A stretch of DNA of 64,000 nucleotides from Flavobacteriales bacterium (GCA_020635715.1 JACJZG010000018.1:11730-75729), one strand, 5' to 3'; positions 25,233 through 34,510 are shown, numbered from the stretch's first letter. Notes: a model not told the origin generated them from the letters alone. Program-made: numbers and translations.

Positions 25233-27911
25233 ATGATCAGCGAAGCCCGCATCGAGCGCTGCCGGTCTCATGTGCGCAAGTGGTTCGCGGCGCACATGCC
25301 GGCCCACATGACCTTCCACGACCTCGAACATACGTTGACGGTGACACGCACGGCGAAGGACCTGGGACAGGCTCTGGGGCTATCGACCGCGGACCTGGGC
25401 GTGCTGGAGGTGGCCGCCCTCTTCCATGACACAGGCTACGCCAAGGTGTACGAGGGTCATGAGGAAGCCAGTGCGCTGCTTGCCCAACGCTTCCTCGAGC
25501 GAATTGGCTGCGCGCAACGGGATATCGCCCGCGTTGCAGCGTGCATCATGAGCACCCGGTACAAGGCCCGACCGAAGAACGTGCTGCAACAGGTGTTGCG
25601 CGACGCGGATTCGGCCAAGGCCGGGCAGGCGGACTTCATCGACCGCAGCGCAGCGTTGAAGCGTGAACTGGAGGTGGTGCGCGGAGAACGCATCACCCCC
25701 GCGCAATGGCTCGCGGAGAACATCAGCTACCTCGAACAACATCGCTTCCACACGGCCGTAGCGCGTGCCCGCTATGCGCAGCAGAAGAGGCTGAACATGG
25801 AGCTGCTGATCGAGCGATCGCGCACTGCGAAAGGACGTCGCGCGCCCCTGACCCATGCCCCGGAGCGCTTCTTCGACCGTGACCTGAGCTGGCTTTCCTT
25901 CAACGACCGTGTGCTTCAGGAGGCGATGGATGACACCGTTCCGTTGCTTGAACGGCTCAAATTCCTGGCCATCTATTCGAGCAACCTGGATGAGTTCTAC
26001 CGGGTGCGTGTGGCCTCGCTCCGCAGCCTCACCGGACTGAAGAAGGTGGACCGTACCGCACTGGAGGTGACCCCGGAGAAACGCGTGGACCGGATCAATC
26101 GCAAGGCGCTTGCGCAACAAGAGCGGTTCGGGAAGTTGTACCGCGAGGTGCTGCTGCCTGCCCTGGCCGGGGAGGGCATCCGTTTCCTGCTTCCGCAGGA
26201 ATTGTCGCGCAAACAAGAACAGCAGGTGCGACACCACTTCACCCAACAGGTGGCCCCCCTGCTGCATACGGCCACCGTGCGTACAGGCAACGCTCCCTTC
26301 ATCGAGGACCGGAAACTGTATTTCGTCTGCCGCCTGCGGTCGAAGAAGAGCAGTAAACCGCGGCTCGTGGTGGTGAACATCCCGAGCGACGAGATCGGTC
26401 GCTTCCTCGTACTCCCCTCCCGCAAGGGTCGCACGGACCTGATCTACCTCGATGATGTGATGCGGCTCTGCCTCGCCGATCTCTTCACAGGATCCAAGAT
26501 GCTGGACTGCCACGCCATCAAACTATCGCGTGACGCGGAGCTGCATCTGGACGAGGAATACGCCGGGAACGTGAAGGACAAGGTGCGGAAGAGCCTGCGC
26601 AAACGCAGCCTGGGTGTTCCCGCCCGCTTCCTTTATGACCGCAGCATGCCTTCCGCCACCCTGCGTGCACTTCGCGGGCTGCTTGGTCTCTCCAAGCAGG
26701 ACCTGGTGGCCGGGGGGCGCTACCACAACTTCAGCGACCTGATGAAGGTGCCGATCAGCGGGCACCGTGAATTACGCGACCCGCCGCTGAAACCTGTTCC
26801 CGATCGGGTGACCCGTGATGGTGCCGCCGTGTTCAAAGCCGCACGAAGCAAAGACCTGCTGTGGCATTTCCCCTATCACGACTTCGGCCATGTGGTGCGC
26901 TGGCTGCAACAGGCCGCGCGTGACCGGAGCGTCCGCCACATCGCCATCACCTTGTACCGGGTGGCGGAGGGCTCGGAGGTTTGCACCGCGCTCCTGGACG
27001 CATTGCGGCTGGGCAAGCGCGTGACCGTGTTCGTGGAGGTGCAGGCCCGCTTTGACGAGCGCAGCAACCTCTACTGGGGTGAGGCCCTGGAAAAGGCGGG
27101 GGCCCGGGTGCTGTACAGCTATGAGAACCTGAAGGTGCATTGCAAGCTGTGCCTGATCGAACGCGTCGAGGGCGGCCGCACGGTCCGCCATGCCTATCTG
27201 GGCACGGGCAATTTCAACGAACGGACCTCGCGGATCTATACCGACATGGCGTTGATCACCGCGAAACCGGCGATCACGCGCGAAGTAGCCGAGGTCTTTG
27301 CCCATCTGGCCGACCGTCGGCATCGACCGGCGTTGACACACCTGTTGATGGCACCCTTGAACCTGCGCGGTAGTTTGGAACTGCTGATCGACAAGGAGAT
27401 CGAGAACGCCCGCACCGGAAAGCCCTCCGGCATCCTGTTGAAGCTGAACAGCCTGGAGGACCGCGCGCTGATCCGCAAGCTGTACGACGCGAGCAACGCC
27501 GGAGTGCCCGTGCGCCTGATCATCCGCGGCATCTGCTGCCTGGTGCCTGGGGTTGACGACCTAAGCGGTCGGATCGAGGCGATCAGCATCGTGGATCGTT
27601 TCCTGGAGCACACCCGCGTGTATGCTTTCGCGAACGGTGGGAAATGGTCGGTGCACCTCTCCTCTGCCGACTGGATGGGGCGCAACCTGGACCGCCGTAT
27701 CGAAGTGGCGTTCCCGATCTTGGACCCTACCCTTCGGCGGCGCATCCTCGACCTCATGGAGATCCAATGGGCGGACCGCGTGAAAGCCCGGGTGATCGAT
27801 CTGCGTCAGACGAACCCATACCGGGATAAGGACCGGACCAGCCTGCGCACGCGCGCGCAATCAGCGACGCACCGATATCTGCTCAAGGAGGCAGATGAAC
27901 GGAAGGGTTAG
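25233..27911 (+). CDS. ppk1: HD-domain/polyphosphate kinase 1 fusion protein
   Basis: 892 residues. Residues 1-200 form an HD hydrolase domain with FHDLEHT (His33), LFHDTGY (His65-Asp66) and DADSAKAG, the full H...HD...D metal set. From residue ~211 (RFFDRDLSWLSFNDRVLQEA) a full PPK1 follows: SSNLDEFYRVRVASL, FVEVQARFDERSNLYW, LKVHCKLCLI (His636, the autophosphorylated His), LGTGNFNERTSRIYTD, and FLEHTRVYAF (His793). PPK1 makes polyphosphate from ATP; the HD domain probably hydrolyses a nucleotide or phosphate compound. Both domains keep their catalytic residues. TATCTTGG lies 6 nt before the ATG. Confidence 0.93.
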   Translation: MISEARIERCRSHVRKWFAAHMPAHMTFHDLEHTLTVTRTAKDLGQALGLSTADLGVLEVAALFHDTGYAKVYEGHEEASALLAQRFLERIGCAQRDIARVAACIMSTRYKARPKNVLQQVLRDADSAKAGQADFIDRSAALKRELEVVRGERITPAQWLAENISYLEQHRFHTAVARARYAQQKRLNMELLIERSRTAKGRRAPLTHAPERFFDRDLSWLSFNDRVLQEAMDDTVPLLERLKFLAIYSSNLDEFYRVRVASLRSLTGLKKVDRTALEVTPEKRVDRINRKALAQQERFGKLYREVLLPALAGEGIRFLLPQELSRKQEQQVRHHFTQQVAPLLHTATVRTGNAPFIEDRKLYFVCRLRSKKSSKPRLVVVNIPSDEIGRFLVLPSRKGRTDLIYLDDVMRLCLADLFTGSKMLDCHAIKLSRDAELHLDEEYAGNVKDKVRKSLRKRSLGVPARFLYDRSMPSATLRALRGLLGLSKQDLVAGGRYHNFSDLMKVPISGHRELRDPPLKPVPDRVTRDGAAVFKAARSKDLLWHFPYHDFGHVVRWLQQAARDRSVRHIAITLYRVAEGSEVCTALLDALRLGKRVTVFVEVQARFDERSNLYWGEALEKAGARVLYSYENLKVHCKLCLIERVEGGRTVRHAYLGTGNFNERTSRIYTDMALITAKPAITREVAEVFAHLADRRHRPALTHLLMAPLNLRGSLELLIDKEIENARTGKPSGILLKLNSLEDRALIRKLYDASNAGVPVRLIIRGICCLVPGVDDLSGRIEAISIVDRFLEHTRVYAFANGGKWSVHLSSADWMGRNLDRRIEVAFPILDPTLRRRILDLMEIQWADRVKARVIDLRQTNPYRDKDRTSLRTRAQSATHRYLLKEADERKG

Positions 27912-28243
27912 TGAGGATCGATCGATCCGTTGGATAGGAATGGATGGGAGGGGAGAGCTGCCCTACCTGATTCGTCCCTAGCAGGTCCTGGTGTTCCGAA
28001 TACCCGCCCTCCGCACTCCCTCCATAGCCTATCGATCAACAAGAGATCGCGTCAACTTCGCAGGTCCACAGCGGAAGGATCATGGGCATCCTTCGAACGA
28101 TCAGCGCAAAGATGGACCGCTCTTGTGCCGAAGCGGCCAATGCGTATAAGCCGCTTATCAACAGGGTTTTACACGGCCTCGACCTGTTCCCCGATCCGTC
28201 GGTCCGTGGAGGTTGTCCGTCGCGTCAATGCCCACCCCCAACG
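27912..28243. other. Intergenic region without recognised gene
   Basis: About 330 bp between the HD-PPK1 stop and the tRNA terminator. A 13-bp inverted repeat, ATAAGC-C-GCTTAT, lies near 28145-28157. A plus-strand frame from 28082 runs through the antisense of the tRNA and is judged spurious. Nothing else is recognised. Confidence 0.5.
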
Positions 28244-28270
28244 AAAAAGGCGGCCACATGGACCGCCTTT
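28244..28270 (-). terminator. Rho-independent terminator of tRNA-Ala
   Basis: On the minus strand an 8-bp GC-rich stem (28270-28263 with 28253-28246) around a 9-nt loop is followed by a T run. It begins 3 nt after the tRNA 3' end. Confidence 0.85.
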
Positions 28271-28271
28271 C

Positions 28272-28346
<75 letters not shown>

Positions 28347-28358
28347 AATATGTCAAAT

Positions 28359-28421
28359 GCTCGAACCGGTGACCTTCCCGCTTTGCCTGCGGGACGCTCC
28401 AGCCAGTTGAGCTAATTCCTC
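28359..28421 (-). pseudogene. Truncated tRNA-like sequence upstream of tRNA-Ala
   Basis: The 5' part copies the tRNA-Ala plan: GAGGAAT, TAGCTC, an AACTGGCTG D-loop, GAGCG. The anticodon arm (TCCCGC/GCGGGA) has no T33 and a lengthened stem. The sequence reads into GGTCACCGGTTCGA and then stops; the T-stem partner and 3' acceptor strand are missing. The next bases (TTTGACATATTG) repeat the leader in front of this copy (TTTGACATCATG), which indicates a tandem duplication with 3' loss. Confidence 0.65.
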
Positions 28422-28452
28422 ATGATGTCAAACCGTTCGGTGAACGGGAGCG

Positions 28453-28460
28453 CAAATGTA
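28453..28460 (-). promoter_or_regulatory. -7 element (TACATTTG) for the tRNA-Ala transcript
   Basis: Exact TAnnTTTG on the minus strand, about 32 bp upstream of the truncated tRNA copy. The transcript would start with the truncated copy and end at the terminator at 28244-28270. Confidence 0.5.
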
Positions 28461-28491
28461 GCAAAACCCGGTTCGCCCACACCTTTGTAGC

Positions 28492-29376
28492 ATGTCATTA
28501 CCCGGATCCCTGGTCGAATGTCTGGCGAAGCACTTAAGCGACCACCTGGCCCGCCCTGTCGATATCGAGGAGTGCGTCGTTGTAGGGGGAGGTAGCATCA
28601 ATGATGCTTATCGCTTGGAAACGAACGAAGGGCGGTACTTCGTGAAGGTGAACCAGGCCGACCGCTACCCGAGCTTCTTCGCGGCTGAAGCCGATGGACT
28701 TGGCCGGATCGGCGCGACCTCGACCATGCGGGTTCCGAGGGTGATCGCAGTGGGCGAGGACCACGATGACAGCTACCTCCTGCTCGAGTGGATCGCGAGC
28801 GGACCCAAGACCCCTGCGTTCTGGTCGGACTTCGGCCGGTCGCTGGCGGCCTTGCATCGGCACACAGCACCCGCCTTCGGCCTCGAGCGTGACAACTACA
28901 TCGGTACGCTGGTCCAGAGGAACACCGAACACCCAGGCTGGACCGAGTTCTTCGTGCAATGCCGTCTGGAGCCCATGGTGGCCAAGGCACGCGACCGCAA
29001 GCGGCTCGGAGGGGGCGATGTGCTGCGGTTCGAGCGGCTCTATGCGCAACTCGATGCGCTGTTCCCGACGGAAGCACCCGCACTGCTGCACGGTGACCTG
29101 TGGAACGGCAACTTCATGTGCGGTGCGGACGCGAAACCGGTGCTGATCGATCCGGCCGTGTACCATGGACACCGCGAAATGGACATCGCCATGAGCACGC
29201 TCTTCGGGGGCTTCGATCCAGGTTTCATCGCCGCATATGATGATGCCTGGCCGCTCGAGCAAGGTTGGAGGGAGCGCGTTGATCTCTGCAACCTCTACCC
29301 GCTCCTTGTTCATGTGAACCTGTTCGGTGGCGGCTATGTGCAACAGGTGCAGGCGGTCCTGAAACGCTTCACCTGA
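28492..29376 (+). CDS. Fructosamine kinase family protein
   Basis: 294 residues, full length for bacterial fructosamine-3-kinase-like proteins. It belongs to the aminoglycoside-phosphotransferase fold and phosphorylates ketoamines in damaged proteins or small molecules. Motifs: GGGSINDAYRLET (nucleotide loop), YFVKVNQ (Lys), LLEWIASG hinge, LLHGDLWNGNFM (catalytic Asp and Asn), LIDPAVYHGHREMDIAM (metal Asp). CACCTTTG lies 4 nt before the ATG, suggesting a leaderless message. Natural substrate not determinable from sequence. Confidence 0.92.
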   Translation: MSLPGSLVECLAKHLSDHLARPVDIEECVVVGGGSINDAYRLETNEGRYFVKVNQADRYPSFFAAEADGLGRIGATSTMRVPRVIAVGEDHDDSYLLLEWIASGPKTPAFWSDFGRSLAALHRHTAPAFGLERDNYIGTLVQRNTEHPGWTEFFVQCRLEPMVAKARDRKRLGGGDVLRFERLYAQLDALFPTEAPALLHGDLWNGNFMCGADAKPVLIDPAVYHGHREMDIAMSTLFGGFDPGFIAAYDDAWPLEQGWRERVDLCNLYPLLVHVNLFGGGYVQQVQAVLKRFT

Positions 29377-30498
29377 TCACTGCAGGACAAGCCGTTCCAC
29401 TTGAAGTGGCCCGGTCGCATCGCAGGCGACGAGCACGTACAAGCCACGTTGGAGGCCGGCCAGTCCTTCCACTTCTGCTCCCGGCAGCCATCGCATCACC
29501 TCCCGACCTGTCGCATCATGAAGTACGAGTGAGGTGATGCCTTCAGGCAGCCCGGTCAGGCTGATCCGATCCGTGGCCGGATTCGGACTGATCGTAAGCC
29601 TTCCCGAGGATACCCATCCTTCCACCGCGACGATGGGCCCCCAGTGATAAGAGCCATCCATGTCGACCTGCTTCAACTTGTAGTAGCTCGTTCCGCGGGA
29701 GTCGTTCTCATCCCGGTGCATGTAGTTCATCACCTGCTGAACCGTTCCGGCGCCGACCAACCAGCCTACCTCTTCGAAGGCATTCTCCCCTTCCCTCATT
29801 CGCCACAGCTCGAACCCTGCATTGTCGTGCTCCGTGACGGTGGTCCATCTCAGGATCACCTCCTGCACGCTGGTGCGTTCCGCCGTGAAGTCCACAAGCT
29901 CCACAGGAAGCGGTGCTCCCATGTCCGTGATGTACAACTCCCCATCGTCCGAGATGATCGCTGTATGGCCGAAGGTCCCACCATTCGCCGATATCCGAGG
30001 TTCGGCCGCCGGTGCAGCGGGATAGGTGGGAGTCCACACACTTCCCTCGGGATCGTTCATGAGATCACAATCCTCCAATGGTCCGGCGTAGTGGGCTACA
30101 CCGACATCCGCCTCCACCAGGACGAGCGGATCGGCAGCCGCCACCAGGGCGGCGAACTCCGCCCCTGTGTGGAAGAGCCTGATCGTGGAGGCGCCCGTGA
30201 ACGGGAGCGAAGTGGTCAGGTGCCAGTTCCGATCCAGATAATACCGTCCGGTGGGACCCTGCCGTATGGCTCCGTTGTTGATGTAGACCTCGAGTTCGAC
30301 CGTACCCAGGTTCTGGCCGTTGTCATTGAACCTTGCCAACACCTTGCGATCGTGATAGATGTACTGGTCAAGCCCTGATCCAGTACTTTGTGATCGGGTC
30401 CGCCGCGACGCATAGATCGAGCTGTTCATTCCATAGCTCAGGGGTGAACTCGTATGCACCGATGTCCGGGGTGGATGGATCTCTCGGGTTGCCTTCAA
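29377..30498 (-). CDS. Fragment 5: C-terminal module with T9SS type A tail
   Basis: Meaningful from about 30387 (TGSGLDQYIYHDRKVLARF). A beta domain is followed by PLPVELVDFTAER and a fibronectin-like stretch, as seen just before type A tails, then LTISPNPATDRISLTGLP and the final GLYVLVACDATG strand. It ends 3 nt from the convergent fructosamine kinase stop. Confidence 0.65.
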   Translation of the reverse strand: MKATREIHPPRTSVHTSSPLSYGMNSSIYASRRTRSQSTGSGLDQYIYHDRKVLARFNDNGQNLGTVELEVYINNGAIRQGPTGRYYLDRNWHLTTSLPFTGASTIRLFHTGAEFAALVAAADPLVLVEADVGVAHYAGPLEDCDLMNDPEGSVWTPTYPAAPAAEPRISANGGTFGHTAIISDDGELYITDMGAPLPVELVDFTAERTSVQEVILRWTTVTEHDNAGFELWRMREGENAFEEVGWLVGAGTVQQVMNYMHRDENDSRGTSYYKLKQVDMDGSYHWGPIVAVEGWVSSGRLTISPNPATDRISLTGLPEGITSLVLHDATGREVMRWLPGAEVEGLAGLQRGLYVLVACDATGPLQVERLVLQ

Positions 30499-31264
30499 TA
30501 TCCGTCGTCACCATGGTCTCAACTACGGCCCCAGCATCAGCATGCATGGAACAGGTATGCAGGTCGGCAAGCGGATCGAGATATTGGTCCTCGGTGAAGG
30601 AACTGTTCGTGTCCATGCCGGTAGCGCCGCTCAATGCTGCGACCGTGGTATGGGTCGTACCTCCCCAGTCCACGCTCGTAGGAGCTGTGGCGCTATGGTA
30701 GATGTTGCGGTCCGAAGCGGATACGCGTCCGGCGCTCAAGCGCACCGTGATCGGGTTGGTGTTGTCCCGGAAGATGTTGTTCCTCAACACGAGCCCTGTT
30801 CCAGCCCCGATGCCCACGAGGGCATAATTGCCACCGGAGATCGAATTGTTCAGCACGTGTATGTTCGAGGTCATGGAGGGCAGGTTCAAGCCAGCCCCAT
30901 TGGTGCTGATGAAGGAATTGTTCACCACAAGGCTGGGCTGCGCGAGCGGGGAAACAAGACTCTGAATGGTGAGACATGCGGTCCATGAGATCACGCGATT
31001 GCGACGGACCTCGACCGTGCCCGTGCCGCCGGTGATCTCCATCGCAGCGTAATTGGTGCTGTTCATACCGATCAGCTCATTGCCCATGATCGAGGAAGGC
31101 GCATTCCCTGTGTCTGCAAGACGGATGCCTTGGGCGCAGTCCTCAAGGACATTGCCCACGATCTGGACCTCCTCGTCATTCCCGCCGCAATCGATCCGCA
31201 CGGAGGTGAAGCCACCTTCAAGGCGACAATCGATCAACTCAACCGTTCCTGGTCGGCCGTGCAA
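30368..31264 (-). CDS. Fragment 4: most of unit 3
   Basis: Meaningful from about 31250 (GTVELIDCRLEGGFTSVRI) to about 30390 (LDLCVAADPIT). Beta-helix repeats (NNSFISTNGAGLNL, NNSISGGNYALVG), then DPLADLHTC and DIGAYEF, the normal unit ending. Confidence 0.6.
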   Translation of the reverse strand: MHGRPGTVELIDCRLEGGFTSVRIDCGGNDEEVQIVGNVLEDCAQGIRLADTGNAPSSIMGNELIGMNSTNYAAMEITGGTGTVEVRRNRVISWTACLTIQSLVSPLAQPSLVVNNSFISTNGAGLNLPSMTSNIHVLNNSISGGNYALVGIGAGTGLVLRNNIFRDNTNPITVRLSAGRVSASDRNIYHSATAPTSVDWGGTTHTTVAALSGATGMDTNSSFTEDQYLDPLADLHTCSMHADAGAVVETMVTTDIEGNPRDPSTPDIGAYEFTPELWNEQLDLCVAADPITKYWIRA

Positions 31265-33612
31265 TCATCCAGGACGACCTGGTGCAAGCCCCATGACGAG
31301 TTGGCGACGGAAGTGATCGCACATCGTTCGAATCGGGCATGGGTGGACGGATCGCTCCCCGCAAAACGAACGGCGGCCGCATAATACGTGGAAAGGGGAA
31401 CACCTTGCCTGGCTATCGTCAGGTACCGGAAGGTCACATGGTCGGCACCTTCCAGCAGCACGACGTGGTTGTCCTCGGCAACTGCGGAAGCATTCGCTCG
31501 CAGCATCACGTCCGTGCTGTCACCACTCTGTCCCTCGAAGGTGATCGTGTTGGTCGCATCGTTACCAAGAATGGCCGGCAGCCGCACCTGGTCGTAGTAG
31601 TTCCCCGGTTCCACACGGAACAGGACGGGACCACCGATCCCACACCGTTGCATCCGGGCCACAGCCGCCGAGAAGTTCGGCAGATCCGCAGCCAGGGATG
31701 GGCCGATGATGTAGGTGCCGCTCAGTGGTGTGCACTGTTCCGGTGTCTCATCGGCACCAATGTCGTATGGGGAAGCGATCGGGTCCGGACGTGCATCCCC
31801 ATCGTGGTCATCCAGGAACTCGGATAGTACGAGCCCGACCCCGACGCATGGCGATCCAGGCTGAAGGTGCAGATCCGTCGCGGGATCAACGAACATCGGA
31901 TCATCCGCGAACGAGTTCGCGAAATAACCGCTGCCAGTCTGCAGCGTGGACATGTTGAGGTGGTTCGTACCGGTCCAATAGGCGATGCTACCCGGGCTGT
32001 ACTTGTACAAGACGTTATGGGAACACTCAGCGTAATCGGCCAGACCGGAATGGAACGCATAACCGCTCCCTGCCAGTGCGGTGGCGATGTTGTTCACGAA
32101 GCGCAGGCCCGTGGCCGTGGTGGCTGCCAGTTGGAACGCCTTGCCGTAACCCGCACTAAGGGAGTTGTTGAGGATATGAACGTTGTCAATGCCGCCATTC
32201 AATTGGAGCCCACCATCGGTCGTGTAGGTCGAATACCCGACAAGCATGTTGTTGGCGACCAGACCCGGTTCCGGTACCGTGCTGTTGATGTTCGTGAAGC
32301 GGGCTGCCCAGCCGCGGGTCAGTCGTACGGCGTTCTTCGTTATTGTGAAGGACGAGGTGATGTCGTTCAGGCTGATGCCGACCGCCCCGGTGTTCACCGG
32401 GAAGGGACCTATCGCATTCCCGGATATCGTGAACGTGGAGATCGTCTCACGGATGCTGATCCCATCGAACATGTTCGCGAACACACAGTTTGTGATGGTC
32501 AGACGATCATCAGTTCCGTTCGCATCCCAATCAATGCCGGGACCTCCCGAACTGAAGTTGCAATGTTCAACGACGATATCCAGATTGTCATCCGTGTTCG
32601 ACGCATCGATGGCCTCGGCGTAGTTGTAGCCGTAGGGGCTGCCGTAGGAACCATTGAACCAGATGTGCGAGAAGGTCACATCCTGTGATGGATCGCTGCT
32701 GACCGGGAAGGAAACGACCCGGGCATACCTGTTCGTGGAGGTGGCGATCGATCGCCTGAAGCGCATGTGCTCGAACTGCACGTGGTCCATGCCCTCGAAG
32801 GAGATCAGGTAGTTGTTGGACGACAGGTTGCTCGCGTTCAAGCTCAGGGTGACCAGGGAGCTGTCGACATTCTGACCTCGGAATGTGATGGTGTTGATCG
32901 ATGAGCTGCCTGGTATCGGTGGCAGGACCAGCTGCTCGTTGTAGGTGCCATCCTCCACCTCAAAGACCACCGGGCCGCTGATGCCACAGGTGATCATCTT
33001 GACGATCGCACCACTGAAGGAGACGAAATCAGCGCCAAGGGAGGTCCCGATCACATACGTTCCGTTCAGCACACTGCAATACTCATCGGTCTCGTCCGCA
33101 CCGATATCCGGATCGCTCAGGGCCGGACGTGGTCGTACTTCCTGATCGATGTCCTCGATCCCAGTTGCGGCCTGCGTTCCTGTTCCGCCGCATGGCGACC
33201 CGCTCTGCAGGTGCAGGTCAAACAACGGGTTGACATACATGGGGTCCATGAACAGGCTGTTCGCATCCATCCCCGTCGTGCCGTTCAGTGAGGCTGAGGA
33301 GTTGTGGGCCCCGGACCAAAGCACCGCATTCACCGTTGTGGAATGATAACAATTGTGATCGGAGGCCACGATGTTCCCTGTTGTGCCCACCGTCAGTGCA
33401 TAGCCCGTACCCGTGTAAAAGCTGTTGTGTTGTACAAGCGGACCGCGGAGTTCCCATTCGATATCGAGGCCGAACCAGACGTACTGTTGTGCAGCGCGTC
33501 CACGTAGTTGCTCGTCCCCACGGACATGCTCGTTCCTCCGCTGATGAGCATATTGTTGGAGATCCGGATTGGTGATCCGATGGTGCCGCTGGATCCGGTC
33601 AAGGTCAAGCAT
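31234..33612 (-). CDS. Fragment 3: end of unit 1, unit 2 and start of unit 3
   Basis: Meaningful from about 33425 (HNSFYTGTGYALTVG). Contains DLHLQSGSPCGGTG and DIGADETDEYC (end of unit 1), all of unit 2 (GTYVIGTSLGADFVSFSGAI to DIGADETPEQC) and the start of unit 3 (GTYIIGPSLAADLPNFSAAV). Frame lost near 31250 after VVLDDC. Confidence 0.6.
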   Translation of the reverse strand: MLDLDRIQRHHRITNPDLQQYAHQRRNEHVRGDEQLRGRAAQQYVWFGLDIEWELRGPLVQHNSFYTGTGYALTVGTTGNIVASDHNCYHSTTVNAVLWSGAHNSSASLNGTTGMDANSLFMDPMYVNPLFDLHLQSGSPCGGTGTQAATGIEDIDQEVRPRPALSDPDIGADETDEYCSVLNGTYVIGTSLGADFVSFSGAIVKMITCGISGPVVFEVEDGTYNEQLVLPPIPGSSSINTITFRGQNVDSSLVTLSLNASNLSSNNYLISFEGMDHVQFEHMRFRRSIATSTNRYARVVSFPVSSDPSQDVTFSHIWFNGSYGSPYGYNYAEAIDASNTDDNLDIVVEHCNFSSGGPGIDWDANGTDDRLTITNCVFANMFDGISIRETISTFTISGNAIGPFPVNTGAVGISLNDITSSFTITKNAVRLTRGWAARFTNINSTVPEPGLVANNMLVGYSTYTTDGGLQLNGGIDNVHILNNSLSAGYGKAFQLAATTATGLRFVNNIATALAGSGYAFHSGLADYAECSHNVLYKYSPGSIAYWTGTNHLNMSTLQTGSGYFANSFADDPMFVDPATDLHLQPGSPCVGVGLVLSEFLDDHDGDARPDPIASPYDIGADETPEQCTPLSGTYIIGPSLAADLPNFSAAVARMQRCGIGGPVLFRVEPGNYYDQVRLPAILGNDATNTITFEGQSGDSTDVMLRANASAVAEDNHVVLLEGADHVTFRYLTIARQGVPLSTYYAAAVRFAGSDPSTHARFERCAITSVANSSWGLHQVVLDDCTADQERLS

Positions 33613-33824
33613 GCGAACGTGCCCGTGTTGCGGATCTCATTCCTTGCCAACACGATGTCGCCGCTCACATTCAGGACCTGGGTATTCACCGCACTTAAAG
33701 TGGAGTACGAGGTATTACCAAGCAGATGGACCATCCCTGATACGCTTTGGACCCACACCCGGGATTGAATGAGATCGTTCCTTCGAAGGTGATCTCGTCG
33801 GCCTCTGAGGATGTAGCGGACCAA
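33393..33824 (-). CDS. Fragment 2: beta-helix continuation
   Basis: Meaningful from about 33757 (VWVQSVSGMVHLLGNTSYS) to about 33430 (NGNSAVRLYN). It supplies the inner repeats of unit 1 (NTQVLNVSGDIVLARNEIRN). Flanking residues are out of frame. Confidence 0.45.
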   Translation of the reverse strand: MVRYILRGRRDHLRRNDLIQSRVWVQSVSGMVHLLGNTSYSTLSAVNTQVLNVSGDIVLARNEIRNTGTFACLTLTGSSGTIGSPIRISNNMLISGGTSMSVGTSNYVDALHNSTSGSASISNGNSAVRLYNTTAFTRVRAMH

Positions 33825-34423
33825 TACAGTCCCAGGTTACCATACTCCACTCTATTGCTCCGGAACTGCATGTTCGTCTGGACCGTATTGTTCAACGCGT
33901 GGATCACATTCCGGTCGTTCAAGGTCCCGGTGTAGTTGGTCGGTCCGCGAAGCTTGCAGTGCCGTATGGTGATGTTGGAAGTTGCACCCTCTATGAACAC
34001 CACATGCCCTAGTTGAAGGGAGCCTGAACGCTGCAAGGTGATGTGCTCCACAGTGATGTATTCTGCGCCGTTCAAACGTAGCAGGCTGTTGTGGCCCAGC
34101 CAGGGCAGGGTGTTGTAAGTCACCTCGTTCCAAGTCACCATCGAGCTATCAAGGCTCTGACCCCGGAACGTCACCGTGTTCACCGCTGTTGCACCCGCCA
34201 CCGCACCAATGGTCGCACGGCCGCTATAGTATCCATCGGTCACCTCGAAGACCACCGGGCCACTGACACCCAGCGTGTTCAGGTCACTTATCGCCGCAGC
34301 GAAGGTGGTGTAGTCGCCACCGCCAGCTCCATCGATCGCATAAGTGCCGCTCAATTGGGCCCTCGATACGGCGCACAATGTGGTCGCCAACAACAGGAGG
34401 GAGATGCGCTTGCGGATCGACAT
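33695..34423 (-). CDS. Fragment 1: signal peptide and first beta-helix unit
   Basis: Begins MSIRKRISLLLLATTLCAVSRA (positions 34423 to about 34358), then GTYAIDGAGGGDYTTFAAAI and right-handed beta-helix repeats such as ITVEHITLQRSG. It is in frame until about 33760; residues after FNPGC are frame-shifted noise. Confidence 0.6.
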   Translation of the reverse strand: MSIRKRISLLLLATTLCAVSRAQLSGTYAIDGAGGGDYTTFAAAISDLNTLGVSGPVVFEVTDGYYSGRATIGAVAGATAVNTVTFRGQSLDSSMVTWNEVTYNTLPWLGHNSLLRLNGAEYITVEHITLQRSGSLQLGHVVFIEGATSNITIRHCKLRGPTNYTGTLNDRNVIHALNNTVQTNMQFRSNRVEYGNLGLYWSATSSEADEITFEGTISFNPGCGSKAYQGWSICLVIPRTPL

Positions 34424-34480
34424 GTTGCACCGATAGCGGATGCAAGATCCCGCCCACGCATGCGTAGGTCCAGCCCGGAT

Positions 34481-34510
34481 GGGTGAACGTCGCTCCCGGC
34501 TGGGTGAACG
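34481..34510 (-). promoter_or_regulatory. LytTR-type direct repeat (CGTTCACCC x2, 21-bp period)
   Basis: GGGTGAACG occurs at 34481-34489 and 34502-34510 (CGTTCACCC on the minus strand), with a 21-bp period, the geometry of LytTR operators (two 9-bp direct repeats, 12-13 bp apart). It begins at the stop codon of the stand-alone LytTR gene and lies 58 bp upstream of the giant beta-helix gene. Confidence 0.6.

Larger units (their letters stand above)
29377..34423 (-). pseudogene. Giant beta-helix T9SS surface protein broken by four frameshifts
   Basis: Read from 34423 down, one protein of about 1680 residues is spread over five frames. It has a signal peptide, three ~430-residue units each starting GTYxIxxxxxxD(Y/F/L) and closing (where readable) with DLHLQ.GSPC and DIGADE, then a type A sorting tail ending at 29377. 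Frame changes occur near 33756-33763, 33424-33434, 31244-31257 and 30387-30389. The first is repaired by one extra G in a G run, the last by removing one A from AAA. This may be a decaying gene or homopolymer errors in the assembly. A LytTR-type repeat lies 58 bp upstream. Confidence 0.8.

Noticed and set aside
29377..34423. Reading the five frames as separate small genes
   Set aside because: Only the first has a signal peptide and only the last has a sorting tail, and the beta-helix units continue smoothly across each frame change.
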